From assembly GCF_016718685.1 (NCBI RefSeq), contig NZ_JADKCX010000111.1, forward strand, positions 1-16,229: 16,229 nt of DNA, read 5' to 3'. The position numbers were made by a program, and so were the translations under genes. The stretch is from Haliscomenobacter sp. GTDB lineage: Bacteria; Bacteroidota; Bacteroidia; Chitinophagales; Saprospiraceae. The notes beneath the pieces were generated by a model. It was not told where the DNA came from, searched no databases, and saw only the letters and a list, made by a program, of their open reading frames with translations. Positions 1-7,994 of the stretch are shown one piece after another. The first letter of the stretch is position 1. Each line of letters begins with the position of its first letter.

Positions 1-514
1 CATCAGCAGTGCGGTGCCAAATGCACCTGCACACCATCGAAGTGCTCCCGTCCGGATTGTCATGCGGAACCGCTTCCTGAATGCTGGCGCCCATCAATTC
101 ATAAAACTTGCGGGCCTGGCGGTTTTCTTCCAAAACCCACAGGTAAAAGCCAATTCCAGGGTGTTGCGCCTCTGCCCATTGCGCTGCTCTTTGCATCAGC
201 TGAGCGCCAATTCCTTGCCCTTGCACCTCACTGGATACATGCAAATTGTCGAGTAAGGTGCCAAAAACTGGGTCTTCGTTGAGTTCAATACAGGCAAATC
301 CACACAGAAGGCCTTCATTTTCGGCCAAAATAAGGTGTCGGGTTTCCAGGGGATGGGCAAAACGCTCCGCCCATACTTCGGCACGTTCTTTTACCACTAG
401 TTGATCCAGGTATTCATCTCTGAAAATGCCCCGGTAATGTTTTTGCCAGCTTTCGGCGTGGAGCTGGGCAATCGCGACCTCGTCTTGTGGGCTTGCGCTG
501 CGGAAGGTGATCAT
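1..514 (-). CDS. GNAT-family N-acetyltransferase (3' end beyond window)
   Basis: Reading the complement from the ATG at 514 gives 171 open codons that leave the window at base 1 without a stop. The protein begins MITFRSASPQDEVAIAQLH, a typical GNAT first strand and helix. It carries the acetyl-CoA pyrophosphate-binding signature QGQGIG at about residues 108-113, followed by the usual helix and an ENRQARKFYELMGA segment, which is motif B of the family. It should transfer an acetyl group from acetyl-CoA to an amine; the substrate cannot be told. GNAT proteins are usually 150-180 residues, so only a few residues are probably missing. The start lies four bases after the stop of the upstream GNAT gene, so the two are probably translated from one transcript. 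Family assignment is firm and function is open. Confidence 0.85.
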   Translation of the reverse strand, partial: MITFRSASPQDEVAIAQLHAESWQKHYRGIFRDEYLDQLVVKERAEVWAERFAHPLETRHLILAENEGLLCGFACIELNEDPVFGTLLDNLHVSSEVQGQGIGAQLMQRAAQWAEAQHPGIGFYLWVLEENRQARKFYELMGASIQEAVPHDNPDGSTSMVCRCIWHRTAD

Positions 515-518
515 ATCT

Positions 519-1028
519 TTATGCTTCTGAACTCAAGTCTTTGAAAAAAATGTACGCGTCCACATACCCCAGTTCATGGTGGTAAAAACCGCCGGGGATG
601 GTTCCAATGATTTCAAAACCATTGGCTTTCCAGGCCCGAACCCCTTGTTCGTTGGTGCTCACCACCAGGTTGAATTGCATGCCCCGGTACTGGAGGGCTT
701 TGGCGCTTTGAACCGAATGCGCGCAGAGTTTTGTGCCAATGCCTTTGCCCCGGATGTCAGCATCCACCATATACGCGGCGTTGGCAATGTGTTTGCCGTA
801 ACCCGGCTGATTGGGGCGCAGGATGTAAGCACCCACCACTTGCCCCTCCAGTTCCGCTACAAACATGGCATTGTTGAGGTTGATCCAACTTTCTTCCATT
901 TGCGCACGGGTGTACGTGTCATCGTACGGGAAGTAAATTTTTTGATCTACCACTGCTTTCCACAAGCGCCAAATGGCGTCAATGTCGTCAGATGTAGCGG
1001 CGCGTATGTTTAGTTCATTGTTATTCAT
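519..1028 (-). CDS. GNAT-family N-acetyltransferase
   Basis: A complete 169-residue protein beginning MNNNELNIRAATSDDIDAI. Seen directly: the acetyl-CoA loop RGKGIG near residues 93-98 and a C-terminal motif-B segment with VRAWKANGFEIIGTIPGGF, both in the places expected for a single-domain GNAT. The family acetylates small-molecule or protein amines with acetyl-CoA in the cytoplasm. The NGFEIIGTIPGGF ending with a nearby YVDAYIF stretch resembles phosphinothricin- or amino-acid-type acetyltransferases, but I would not name a substrate. It follows the pyruvate carboxylase gene by 52 bases on the same strand and precedes a second, divergent GNAT gene by 4 bases. The two GNAT genes differ clearly in sequence, so they are not a recent tandem duplication. 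A hairpin in the short upstream gap may limit read-through from pyc. Confidence 0.88.
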   Translation of the reverse strand: MNNNELNIRAATSDDIDAIWRLWKAVVDQKIYFPYDDTYTRAQMEESWINLNNAMFVAELEGQVVGAYILRPNQPGYGKHIANAAYMVDADIRGKGIGTKLCAHSVQSAKALQYRGMQFNLVVSTNEQGVRAWKANGFEIIGTIPGGFYHHELGYVDAYIFFKDLSSEA

Positions 1029-1043
1029 ACGGTCAATTTAAAG

Positions 1044-1072
1044 GTGCGAGGGAGGTAAATTTTCCCCCGCAC
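1044..1072 (-). terminator. Hairpin between pyc and the GNAT genes, possible weak terminator or attenuator
   Basis: GTGCGAGGG (1044-1052) and CCCCCGCAC (1064-1072) can form a 9-bp stem with one G-U pair and an 11-base loop. On the pyc sense strand the stem is followed by CTTTAAATT, a poor U-tract, while the opposite strand has TTTTG. The hairpin ends only about 15 bases before the GNAT start codon, leaving no room for a separate promoter. It may therefore be a partial terminator or may hide the ribosome site. The function is inferred. Confidence 0.4.
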
Positions 1073-1080
1073 TTTTGTCA

Positions 1081-4000
1081 TTACTCCAACTCAATAATCA
1101 AATCATCCTGCTCCACCAGCGTTTTTTCCTTCAAGTGTATTTTTTTCACCGTACCTGCTACCGGGGCAATGATGGTGCTCTCCATTTTCATGGCTTCAAT
1201 CACAAAGAGCGGGGTGTTGGCCTGTACCGCATCTCCTTCTTTGACCAAAATTTTGGCCAAACTACCCTGTAGTGGTGCCCCTACATCGCTGGGTTTGTTT
1301 ATTTTTTGGTGGGTGATCGATTCCGTTTTGGCGGTTTTATCCCTTACCGATAACATTCTCGACTGGCCGTTCAGTTGAAAGAACACGATCCGGTTGCCCA
1401 ATTCGTCGGCATGGGTTTTGTTGAGGTATTTCACCACAATGTTTTTGCCTTTGGCCAATTCGATGATGATTTCCTCCATGGGTTCCATACCAAAAAAGAA
1501 CACTTTGGAGGGCAAGTGGCTCAAATCACCGTACTTACCCCTGGATTCGTGGTACTCCTCAAACACCTTGGGATACATTTGGTACGAAAGAAAATCGCGG
1601 AACTTGGTGTTTGCACCAAACTTGGCCTGAAAAGCTATAAATTCTGCATTGATGTCCAAGGGTTTCATCTGCGCATTGGGGGCTTCGGTGTACGGTTTTT
1701 CCCCCTTTAATACCACTGCTTGTACCGCTGTCGGAAAGCCTCCTTCTACCTGACCCAGATCGCCGCGCATCAGGGCTTTGACACTGTCCGGGAAAGCTAG
1801 GGAGTTGCCGCGTTTGATCACATCGTCCGCGCTCAGGTTATTCGAAGTCATGAACAAGGCCATGTCGCCCACCACTTTGGAGGAAGGAGTCACTTTGACG
1901 ATGTCGCCAAACAAGTCATTGGCTACGCGGTAATTGTGCTTGACCAGTTCAAATTTATCTTCCAGTCCCAATGCCCGCGCTTGTGGCCGCAGGTTGGAGT
2001 ATTGGCCGCCGGGTATTTCGTGCTCGTATACATCGGCTGAACCAGCGCGTAGTTCGGACTCGAAGGGGTGATACACCCGGCGCACCGATTCCCAATAATT
2101 TGAAAACTCATTGAGGGTATGCAGCGGAATGGGGTTTTCCCGTTCGTGTCCCACCATCATGGCGACAAAGGAATTGAAGTTGGGCTGGGAGGTGAGTCCG
2201 CTCATCGAAGCCAGCGCCAAATCAATCACGTCCACGCCTGCTTCCACCGCTTTAAGGTAGGTTGCGGGTTGGATGGAAGAGGTGTCGTGGGTATGCAGGT
2301 GAATCGGCAGATCTACCGCTTTGCGCAGTTCTTTCACCAGGGTATCGGCAGCAAAAGGCTTCAACAACCCCGCCATGTCTTTGATGCAGAGGAGGTGGGC
2401 TCCTTCATCTTCGAGGCGGCGGGCCAGATCCAGGTAATATTGCAAACTGTATTTGGTGCGCGTAGGATCCATGATGTCCCCGGTGTAACAAATACAAGCT
2501 TCAGCCAAAGACTCGGTGCGTTCGCGTACCGTGCGGATGCTGGTGCGCATGGAATCGACAAAGTTGAGCGAGTCAAAAATGCGGAATACATCGATCCCGG
2601 TTTTGGCCGCTTCTTCGATGAAACGCACAATCACATTGTCGGGATAAGCGGTGTACCCCACGGCATTGGAACCCCGAATGAGCATCTGCAACAGCACATT
2701 CGGAATATGCTGACGAATCAGTTCCAAACGCTCCCAGGGGCATTCGTGCAAAAAGCGCAGGGCTACGTCAAAGGTTGCACCGCCCCATACCTCCATCGAA
2801 AACACCTGACTACCGTGGTGCCGGGCGTAACTTTCGGCGATTTTGATCAAATCATACGTACGCACCCGGGTCGCCAGCAACGACTGGTGGGCGTCGCGGA
2901 ACGTAGTATCGGTATACTGGATGCGGGGCTCTTCTTTCAGCCATTTTACAAAACCTTCACGTCCGAGTTCCTGTAATTTGTCTTTGCTGCCTTTGGGAAA
3001 AGCCTCGTCTTTGTTGAATTTGGGGACCACAGGGTTGAGCAAAACCACATTGGGATCGCGGAAATTGACATCTGGATTTTTGTTGACGATCACCTCCGAA
3101 ACGTAACGCAGGATGCGGGTGCCGCTGTCCTGCCAGTTGCGTGACTTGAGCAGTTGCGGATTTTCTTTGATGAAATTGACGGTGAAATTACGGTTTTGGA
3201 AATCCTCATTTTCCAGCAAATTCAACAAAAAGCCAATGTTGGTTTTGACCCCCCGTACCCGGAATTCGCGCAAGGCGCGGTGCAGTTTGCGGGCGGCCGA
3301 GGGCATGTCGCGCCCCCAGGCGGTTACTTTTACCAACAAACTATCAAAGAATGGGGAGATACGTGCGCCGGCAAAAGCGCTGCCCGCGTCCAGTCGAATG
3401 CCCATACCACCTGGACTGCGGTAAGCAATCAGGGTACCGTAATCGGGCTTAAATTCGTTGGTGGGGTCTTCGGTCGTGATGCGGCATTGGATGGCACAGC
3501 CGGAACACTCGATGGATTCCTGATTGGGGATACCTACCTCTTCACTGTTCAGCGGTAAACCCTGGGCAATCAGGATTTGTGAGCGCACCAAATCAATGCC
3601 CGTCACTTCTTCGGTTACGGTATGCTCTACCTGAATGCGGGGATTCACCTCAATGAAATAGACGTTTTCTTCCTCATCGAGCAGGAATTCTACGGTTCCA
3701 GCGTTGTTGTAGCCTACGGCGCGGGCCAGTTTGAGTGCATAGGCAAAAAGTTTATCGCGGGTGCCTTCTTTGCGAATGCTCACCCCAGGTGCAATTTCAA
3801 CTACTTTTTGAAAACGGCGCTGGATCGAACAATCGCGCTCGAACAGGTGGACGATGTTGCCGTGGCGGTCGCCGAGGATTTGGACTTCGATGTGTTTGGG
3901 GCGTTCGATGAATTTTTCCAAAAACAGGGTTCCATCGCCAAACGCCGTGAGGGCTTCATTGCCCGCTTCGGTGTATTCTTTGAGCAGCGTATCGTCGTCG

Positions 4001-4542
4001 CGCACTACCCGCATCCCCCGGCCTCCACCACCTGAGGCGGCTTTAATGATCACCGGGTAACCAATACGGCGTGCTTCAGCCAGGGCGATTTCTTTGGTGC
4101 TGAGGTCCAGTTCGCTATCGGGAATGAGTGGAATGCCGGTTTTGCGGGCGATGTTTTTAGCCGCAATTTTATCACCCAACTGGTCCATGATCTCGGGGTC
4201 GGGACCAATAAAGGTGATATCTGCCTCACGACAAGCCCGGGCAAAATCAACGTTTTCAGAAAGAAAGCCATAACCAGGGTGGATGGCGTCCACCTCATTT
4301 TCTTTGGCTACGCGGAGAATCTCCTTTATATTAAGGTATGGTTTGAGTGGGTCGTCATCGGCGCCAATCTGAAATGCCTGATCGGCTTTAAAGCGGTGTA
4401 ACGAATAGCGGTCCTCAAAGGTGTAAATCGCAACAGTAGCGATGCGCAACTCCGATGCAGCCCGTAAAACCCGAATGGCAATCTCCCCGCGGTTGGCCAC
4501 CATGATTTTTTGGAATGGCTTGTTAGAACTTGTCATGTACAT
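1081..4542 (-). CDS. pyc: Pyruvate carboxylase (biotin-dependent, single chain)
   Basis: This enzyme carboxylates pyruvate to oxaloacetate with ATP, bicarbonate and biotin, refilling the TCA cycle in the cytoplasm. All three modules of the roughly 1150-residue single-chain enzyme are visible. Residue numbers count from a TTG at 4554. The biotin carboxylase has IMVANRGEIAIRVLRA at 17-32, the ATP-grasp loop GGGGRG at 175-180 and IEVNPRIQVEH at 301-311. The carboxyltransferase has DTTFRDAHQS from 549, the carbamylated-lysine site IKDMAG with K725, and the metal-binding HLHTHD at 752-757. The C-terminal biotinyl domain has AMKMES with biotinyl lysine K1123, 34 residues from the end. No key residue is missing. 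The first ATG is at 4542 (1153 residues); ATG 4536 and TTG 4554 are possible, and none has a clear Shine-Dalgarno. It heads a likely operon with the two GNAT genes, and a dyad at 4591-4607 could regulate it. Confidence 0.97.
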   Translation of the reverse strand: MYMTSSNKPFQKIMVANRGEIAIRVLRAASELRIATVAIYTFEDRYSLHRFKADQAFQIGADDDPLKPYLNIKEILRVAKENEVDAIHPGYGFLSENVDFARACREADITFIGPDPEIMDQLGDKIAAKNIARKTGIPLIPDSELDLSTKEIALAEARRIGYPVIIKAASGGGGRGMRVVRDDDTLLKEYTEAGNEALTAFGDGTLFLEKFIERPKHIEVQILGDRHGNIVHLFERDCSIQRRFQKVVEIAPGVSIRKEGTRDKLFAYALKLARAVGYNNAGTVEFLLDEEENVYFIEVNPRIQVEHTVTEEVTGIDLVRSQILIAQGLPLNSEEVGIPNQESIECSGCAIQCRITTEDPTNEFKPDYGTLIAYRSPGGMGIRLDAGSAFAGARISPFFDSLLVKVTAWGRDMPSAARKLHRALREFRVRGVKTNIGFLLNLLENEDFQNRNFTVNFIKENPQLLKSRNWQDSGTRILRYVSEVIVNKNPDVNFRDPNVVLLNPVVPKFNKDEAFPKGSKDKLQELGREGFVKWLKEEPRIQYTDTTFRDAHQSLLATRVRTYDLIKIAESYARHHGSQVFSMEVWGGATFDVALRFLHECPWERLELIRQHIPNVLLQMLIRGSNAVGYTAYPDNVIVRFIEEAAKTGIDVFRIFDSLNFVDSMRTSIRTVRERTESLAEACICYTGDIMDPTRTKYSLQYYLDLARRLEDEGAHLLCIKDMAGLLKPFAADTLVKELRKAVDLPIHLHTHDTSSIQPATYLKAVEAGVDVIDLALASMSGLTSQPNFNSFVAMMVGHERENPIPLHTLNEFSNYWESVRRVYHPFESELRAGSADVYEHEIPGGQYSNLRPQARALGLEDKFELVKHNYRVANDLFGDIVKVTPSSKVVGDMALFMTSNNLSADDVIKRGNSLAFPDSVKALMRGDLGQVEGGFPTAVQAVVLKGEKPYTEAPNAQMKPLDINAEFIAFQAKFGANTKFRDFLSYQMYPKVFEEYHESRGKYGDLSHLPSKVFFFGMEPMEEIIIELAKGKNIVVKYLNKTHADELGNRIVFFQLNGQSRMLSVRDKTAKTESITHQKINKPSDVGAPLQGSLAKILVKEGDAVQANTPLFVIEAMKMESTIIAPVAGTVKKIHLKEKTLVEQDDLIIELE

Positions 4543-4590
4543 GTCAGTTTGCAATAGAATATGAATGAGTAGTTTTGTGTTCTACAATCA

Positions 4591-4607
4591 ATTCACTATC
4601 AGTGAAT
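4591..4607. promoter_or_regulatory. 17-bp dyad upstream of pyc, operator-like
   Basis: ATTCACT-ATC-AGTGAAT is a perfect 7-bp inverted repeat with a 3-base centre, 49 bases upstream of the chosen pyc start. The size and symmetry suit a dimeric transcription factor site. It is too A/T-rich and too short to act as a terminator, and no T-tract follows. The regulator is unknown and the role is inferred only from position and symmetry. Confidence 0.35.
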
Positions 4608-5038
4608 AAACTCAATTTGGTCTATTTTTTTAGGACTAAAAGGACTGAAAAGCAGGGTCAAAACACCCTAAAATATTCTGGCAGGGCAGCAATTTTCGAA
4701 AAAAAATGACATTAATATGAAAAAAGTCGCTCTAAGATAAGGATGTTTCGAAAAAAGAATTGTAATATTACTGTCGAAATATCGTTCGCCCCCCTTACGA
4801 TGGTTTCAAAATTAACCGGTTTCAGGTACTTCAATTTCCAAAAGGTTTATTTCAAACACACTAATGCAGCGCTAATCTGCTTGCAATAAGTCTGCCTCCA
4901 TGGCTTGGAGTGGGACTTTTGTATGGCTCTTCGTGTACAGTACATTCTTTGCACCAATAATTTACTTGTTTATACCCAAAAACGAACAACGAGACTGTCG
5001 AGGTGGCTTCTCTTTGAGGAGAGAGTAGTTTGTCTTGT

Positions 5039-5048
5039 TGTGTACACA
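5039..5048. promoter_or_regulatory. 10-bp palindrome upstream of the protease gene
   Basis: TGTGTACACA is perfectly self-complementary and lies 86 bases before the protease start codon. GTGTACA also occurs about 95 bases further upstream. It could be an operator, but a 10-bp palindrome in a 580-base spacer may arise by chance, so this is a weak call. Confidence 0.2.
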
Positions 5049-5134
5049 TCCCACACCACGATGCTTAAACTTAGGGGTAAATAAGTGCCAAAGGGTTGAA
5101 TTGTTGATTTTTTGGACACTGTAACTAACAAATC

Positions 5135-6780
5135 ATGCTTAACAGAACACTCGCAATCTTCCTGCTCCCAATCCTATGTGTACAAGCGATTATCGCGCAA
5201 CGCAATTGCGCCACATTAGATCATTGGGAATACCTTGTAAAAAGCATTCATCTACTGCCCAAAATCGGGCACTCATTGAAAGACATACCCAGCTTTATAC
5301 CCAAAATCCGGAGCTGAGAAGTGAAAAAAACATTGTGATTCCGGTAGTTGTCAATGTTGTATACCAACAGGCCAATGAAAACATTTCTGATGAACAAATC
5401 CTTGAACAATTACGGGTACTGAACGAAGATTTTGGACGCTTGAATCCTGACGCCGATGGTGCCTGGCCACAAGCTGCCCATACAGATTTGCAATTTCAGC
5501 TCGCCAATCGGGCGCCCGATGGAAATCCGACTACGGGCATACGCCGTAGGTATACTTCTTATTCCAATTTTTCTACCTACGATGACGTCAAGTTTGCCAA
5601 ATCTGGCGGTATTGATGCCTGGCCGACCGAGCATTACCTCAACATTTGGGTTTGCAACCTCGAAGGGGACATCATGGGTTACGGACAAATGCCAGGCGGG
5701 CCGGCTGCTACCGATGGTGTTGTGATTGATTTTCAGTTTTTTGGCCGTTTTGGGCATACCCAGGCTCCATTTGACCGAGGGCGAACTGCTACCCATGAAG
5801 TAGGGCATTGGCTCAACCTCTTTCACATTTGGGGCGACGGTGACTGTACCATCGACGATATGGTAGCCGACACGCCAGATTCCGACGATGCCAATCACGG
5901 TTGTCCTAAAGACGCTCACTCCTGTGGGGGTAAGTTGATGGTGCAAAATTTTATGGATTATACCGACGACGCTTGTATGAATCTGTTTACGCAGGGGCAA
6001 GCAAACCGCATGCACGCTTTGTTTGCGACGGGTGGTTTTCGCAGCGGATTTTTACAATCACCAGGGTTGATGCAGTTCGCGCAGATACCCGACGGCAATA
6101 CATGTGGCGATGGCCGACAAAATGGGGATGAAACTGGCGTAGACTGCGGCGGATCTTGTGAACCATGCGCCAGTAAAATCAGCTGTTCTGCACCAGCGAG
6201 CATCAATCAAAGCAATTCCTCGACCAAAGTTACGCTGCGTTGGGAAGCCGTAAGTGCTACCAGATACCTCGCTGAAATTCGTCAGCTCAAACCCAGTTTG
6301 AGCAAATGGGCAAGTGTGGTGACCAGCAGCACCAGTGCCAGTGTAAGCGGGATTCGGATTGGTCGTACCTATGAATGGCGGGTGCGCGCCATTTGTCAGG
6401 AAGGGGATTCCAGTGATGTAACGGGTAGCGTTTTTATCACCCGGAACAATGGGCGTAGCCTGGACAATGAACAGCCTGCGGTTTACCCCAATCCAAGTCG
6501 TGGGACTTTTTATTTCAATCCAGGCTCGGCCAATGCACCACAAGCACCATTGCAGTTTGATGCAACTGCTAGAGACCCGAAGTCAATTCATGCTACAACA
6601 TCATTTCTACTACTAAAAAATATCCAGGGGCAAATTGTAATAAACCATCCACTGAATGGAGTAGCAGAAGCTGGTTTTCAGGTGGATACACCAGGCTTAG
6701 CGGCGGGGATGTACTTCGTGCATTGGATCGATGCGGAAGGACAGCCCCTCAGCCAAGCTTACAAACTTATTTTGTATTGA
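5135..6780 (+). CDS. Secreted M43-type zinc metalloprotease with FN3 and T9SS sorting domain; split by an apparent frameshift
   Basis: The ATG at 5135 encodes a clear Sec signal peptide, MLNRTLAIFLLPILCVQAII followed by AQ, then CATLDHWEYLVK. That frame stops at 5317. The catalytic protein continues in another frame, open to 6780. One extra A in the A5 run at 5239-5243 joins them as VKKHSSTAQNRALIERHTQL, giving 548 residues. An ATG at 5176 would open the long frame alone but gives no signal peptide and an unlikely N-terminus. In the restored numbering the zinc site HEVGHWLNLFH starts at H221, the pattern of pappalysin/cytophagalysin (M43) proteases. A Met-turn region follows with NFMDYTDDACMNLF. 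Next are a Cys-rich CGDG...GVDCGGSCEPC linker, an FN3-like domain (about 6180-6450) and a type A T9SS sorting domain with VYPNPSRGTFYF and a final YKLILY. It is probably exported and cleaves extracellular protein. The split could be mutation, sequencing error or -1 slippage. Confidence 0.85.
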
Positions 6781-6875
6781 TTATACACTTACTATGAGTA
6801 AACACCATGAGGCTTTCCTCGTCGTACTTCGTTTTATTTTAAGTTACGTTATCGTTCGACACTGTTCTATTCCCG

Positions 6876-6912
6876 GAATGGCTCTTGGCTTGAATGAAGT
6901 CAGGGGCCATTC
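6876..6912. other. Weak long-loop hairpin between convergent genes
   Basis: GAATGGC (6876-6882) and GCCATTC (6906-6912) are perfect 7-bp inverted arms separated by 23 bases. They sit in the 185-base gap between the convergent protease and mcrC genes. No T-tract follows on either strand, so it is at most a weak termination aid. Confidence 0.2.
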
Positions 6913-6916
6913 TATT

Positions 6917-6964
6917 AGTTGAGAAGTTGAGTAGGTTGAGAAGTTGAGGCTACCGCGAGCGACA
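6917..6964 (+). repeat. Iterated AGTTGAG octad repeat with the shared 15-bp core (single arm)
   Basis: Four roughly 8-base units are read in order: AGTTGAGA, AGTTGAGT, AGGTTGAG, AAGTTGAG. They lead into AGTTGAGGCTACCGC (6942-6956), then one variable base and AGCGACA. The same core occurs twice more, as both arms of the inverted repeat at 13416-13540. Here only one arm is present, ending one base before the mcrC stop codon. It is a member of a dispersed intergenic repeat family. No coding role is seen, and a role in 3'-end formation is only a guess. Confidence 0.75.
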
Positions 6965-6965
6965 T

Positions 6966-7994
6966 TCAAATACCCAGCAGTTCCCCATGAATCTCCCGCC
7001 AATGGGCATTCAAATTGACACTGCGCACCAAAATATCATGCTCCCCAAAGCGGTAGTCCAAACGCAGTGGCGCTTCCGTTTGTGGGTAAATCAGCATTCC
7101 AGTTGCTACTTTTGAACGTTCATCGCGGTGTTCCTGGTTCAGCAGGTAACTGGACAACTGGTACAAGTTGGCGGAGACCAGTTTGTCTGCTTCAAAACGG
7201 CTACCGCCCAGCGGATAACGGTAATATTTGGCGTCGATGATGATTTTGCGGGCGGGACTTTCCAGGGTGAGGTCGGTTTCCATCAGGGGTAGATAATTCA
7301 GGTGTTGTGGGTCCTGGGTAGCTTGCCACTGCCAACGAATTTGCTCGCGGCGTACCCAATACTGGCTTTGTTCTTTTTGGAAAAAACGGAACAAAAAAGA
7401 CTCAAACACGCGGTTCATTTTGCGTTCGTCGCGGCGAAAATCCACAAATTGAAAGCGGCCGGGATTTTCGGTTGGCAACAAGTTCTCCGCAATGATGCGG
7501 CAAACGTGCAGCAAAAAAACATAAAGCCGCTGGTCGGGGCGCAGTTTCACTCGCTCAAAAGATCGGGGGTGAAAAGGAATGCTGCTCAAAGGTGGGAGCA
7601 TACGCTGGATTTTTTGCAAGTCCGCTTTGAGGCTTTTGTCCAAATCGGGCATCGTGACGAGTTGGCGCAGGCAGGCCGCCAGCAGTTGATTGCTGGGTAC
7701 ATCCGCCGAGTATTCATCGTAGGCGCAGGTGGTTTTTTGCAAGTACAGGCGATTGGTTTTTAAAGTGGCACTCAGGTTCAGTTTTCCTTTGACGCCGGAT
7801 ACTTCCTGCTCCTGCAGTTGGTAATCCTGATCCAAGCCCCGTTTGAGCAAAATCCACATGCCATTGATCAGCACTTTGGCAAACAGATCGGGCATTTTTT
7901 GGTACTGTTCCGTATCGATGGCCACCCGTTCGGCTTCTTCCAGGGTGTTCCATGCATAACACAACAAGTAGTACAGGTTCTGAATCGGGATCAT
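6966..7994 (-). CDS. mcrC: McrC-like nuclease subunit of an McrBC restriction system
   Basis: A 342-residue cytoplasmic protein. McrC joins the McrB GTPase hexamer and supplies the PD-(D/E)xK nuclease that cuts modified DNA. The catalytic pattern is visible as METD with D241, then KIIIDAKYY with D254 and K256, separated by the usual short strand-turn. The conserved helix NRVFESFLFRFF precedes it near residues 194-205. The N-terminal MIPIQNLYYLLCYAW opening is typical of the short McrC type found in many Bacteroidota. Its ATG overlaps the mcrB stop codon as ATGA (7991-7994), so translation is probably coupled. No methyltransferase gene lies beside the pair, which fits a modification-dependent (type IV) enzyme. 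All key residues are present. Confidence 0.9.
   Translation of the reverse strand: MIPIQNLYYLLCYAWNTLEEAERVAIDTEQYQKMPDLFAKVLINGMWILLKRGLDQDYQLQEQEVSGVKGKLNLSATLKTNRLYLQKTTCAYDEYSADVPSNQLLAACLRQLVTMPDLDKSLKADLQKIQRMLPPLSSIPFHPRSFERVKLRPDQRLYVFLLHVCRIIAENLLPTENPGRFQFVDFRRDERKMNRVFESFLFRFFQKEQSQYWVRREQIRWQWQATQDPQHLNYLPLMETDLTLESPARKIIIDAKYYRYPLGGSRFEADKLVSANLYQLSSYLLNQEHRDERSKVATGMLIYPQTEAPLRLDYRFGEHDILVRSVNLNAHWREIHGELLGI

Larger units (their letters stand above)
4555..5134. other. Divergent non-coding spacer between pyc and the protease gene
   Basis: About 580 bases, more A/T-rich than the flanking genes, with no convincing gene. A 62-codon minus-strand frame at 4861-5049 has no recognisable domain or start context. 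Seen here: a 17-bp dyad at 4591-4607, an 11-mer TTTCGAAAAAA repeated at 4694-4704 and 4746-4756, and a 10-bp palindrome at 5039-5048. The spacer must hold the promoters of both pyc (minus) and the protease (plus). I could not find a good match to the Bacteroidota TTTG/TAnnTTTG pattern at correct spacing for either gene. Confidence 0.6.

Noticed and set aside
1..1028. GNAT pair as a toxin-antitoxin module
   Set aside because: Both genes are acetyltransferases and no ribbon-helix-helix or other antitoxin partner is present.
2119..2976. 285-codon plus-strand frame opposite pyc
   Set aside because: It lies antisense to the conserved carboxyltransferase domain and has no domain of its own.
4861..5049. 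62-codon minus-strand frame in the pyc-protease spacer
   Set aside because: No recognisable family, no ribosome site, and the sequence shows no clear coding character; treated as spacer.
5176..5240. ATG 5176 as the true protease start
   Set aside because: It yields no signal peptide for a protein with a T9SS sorting domain, while ATG 5135 in the neighbouring frame gives an excellent one.
6731..6922. 63-codon frame over the end of the protease gene
   Set aside because: It overlaps the T9SS sorting domain in another frame and runs into the repeat; no protein features.
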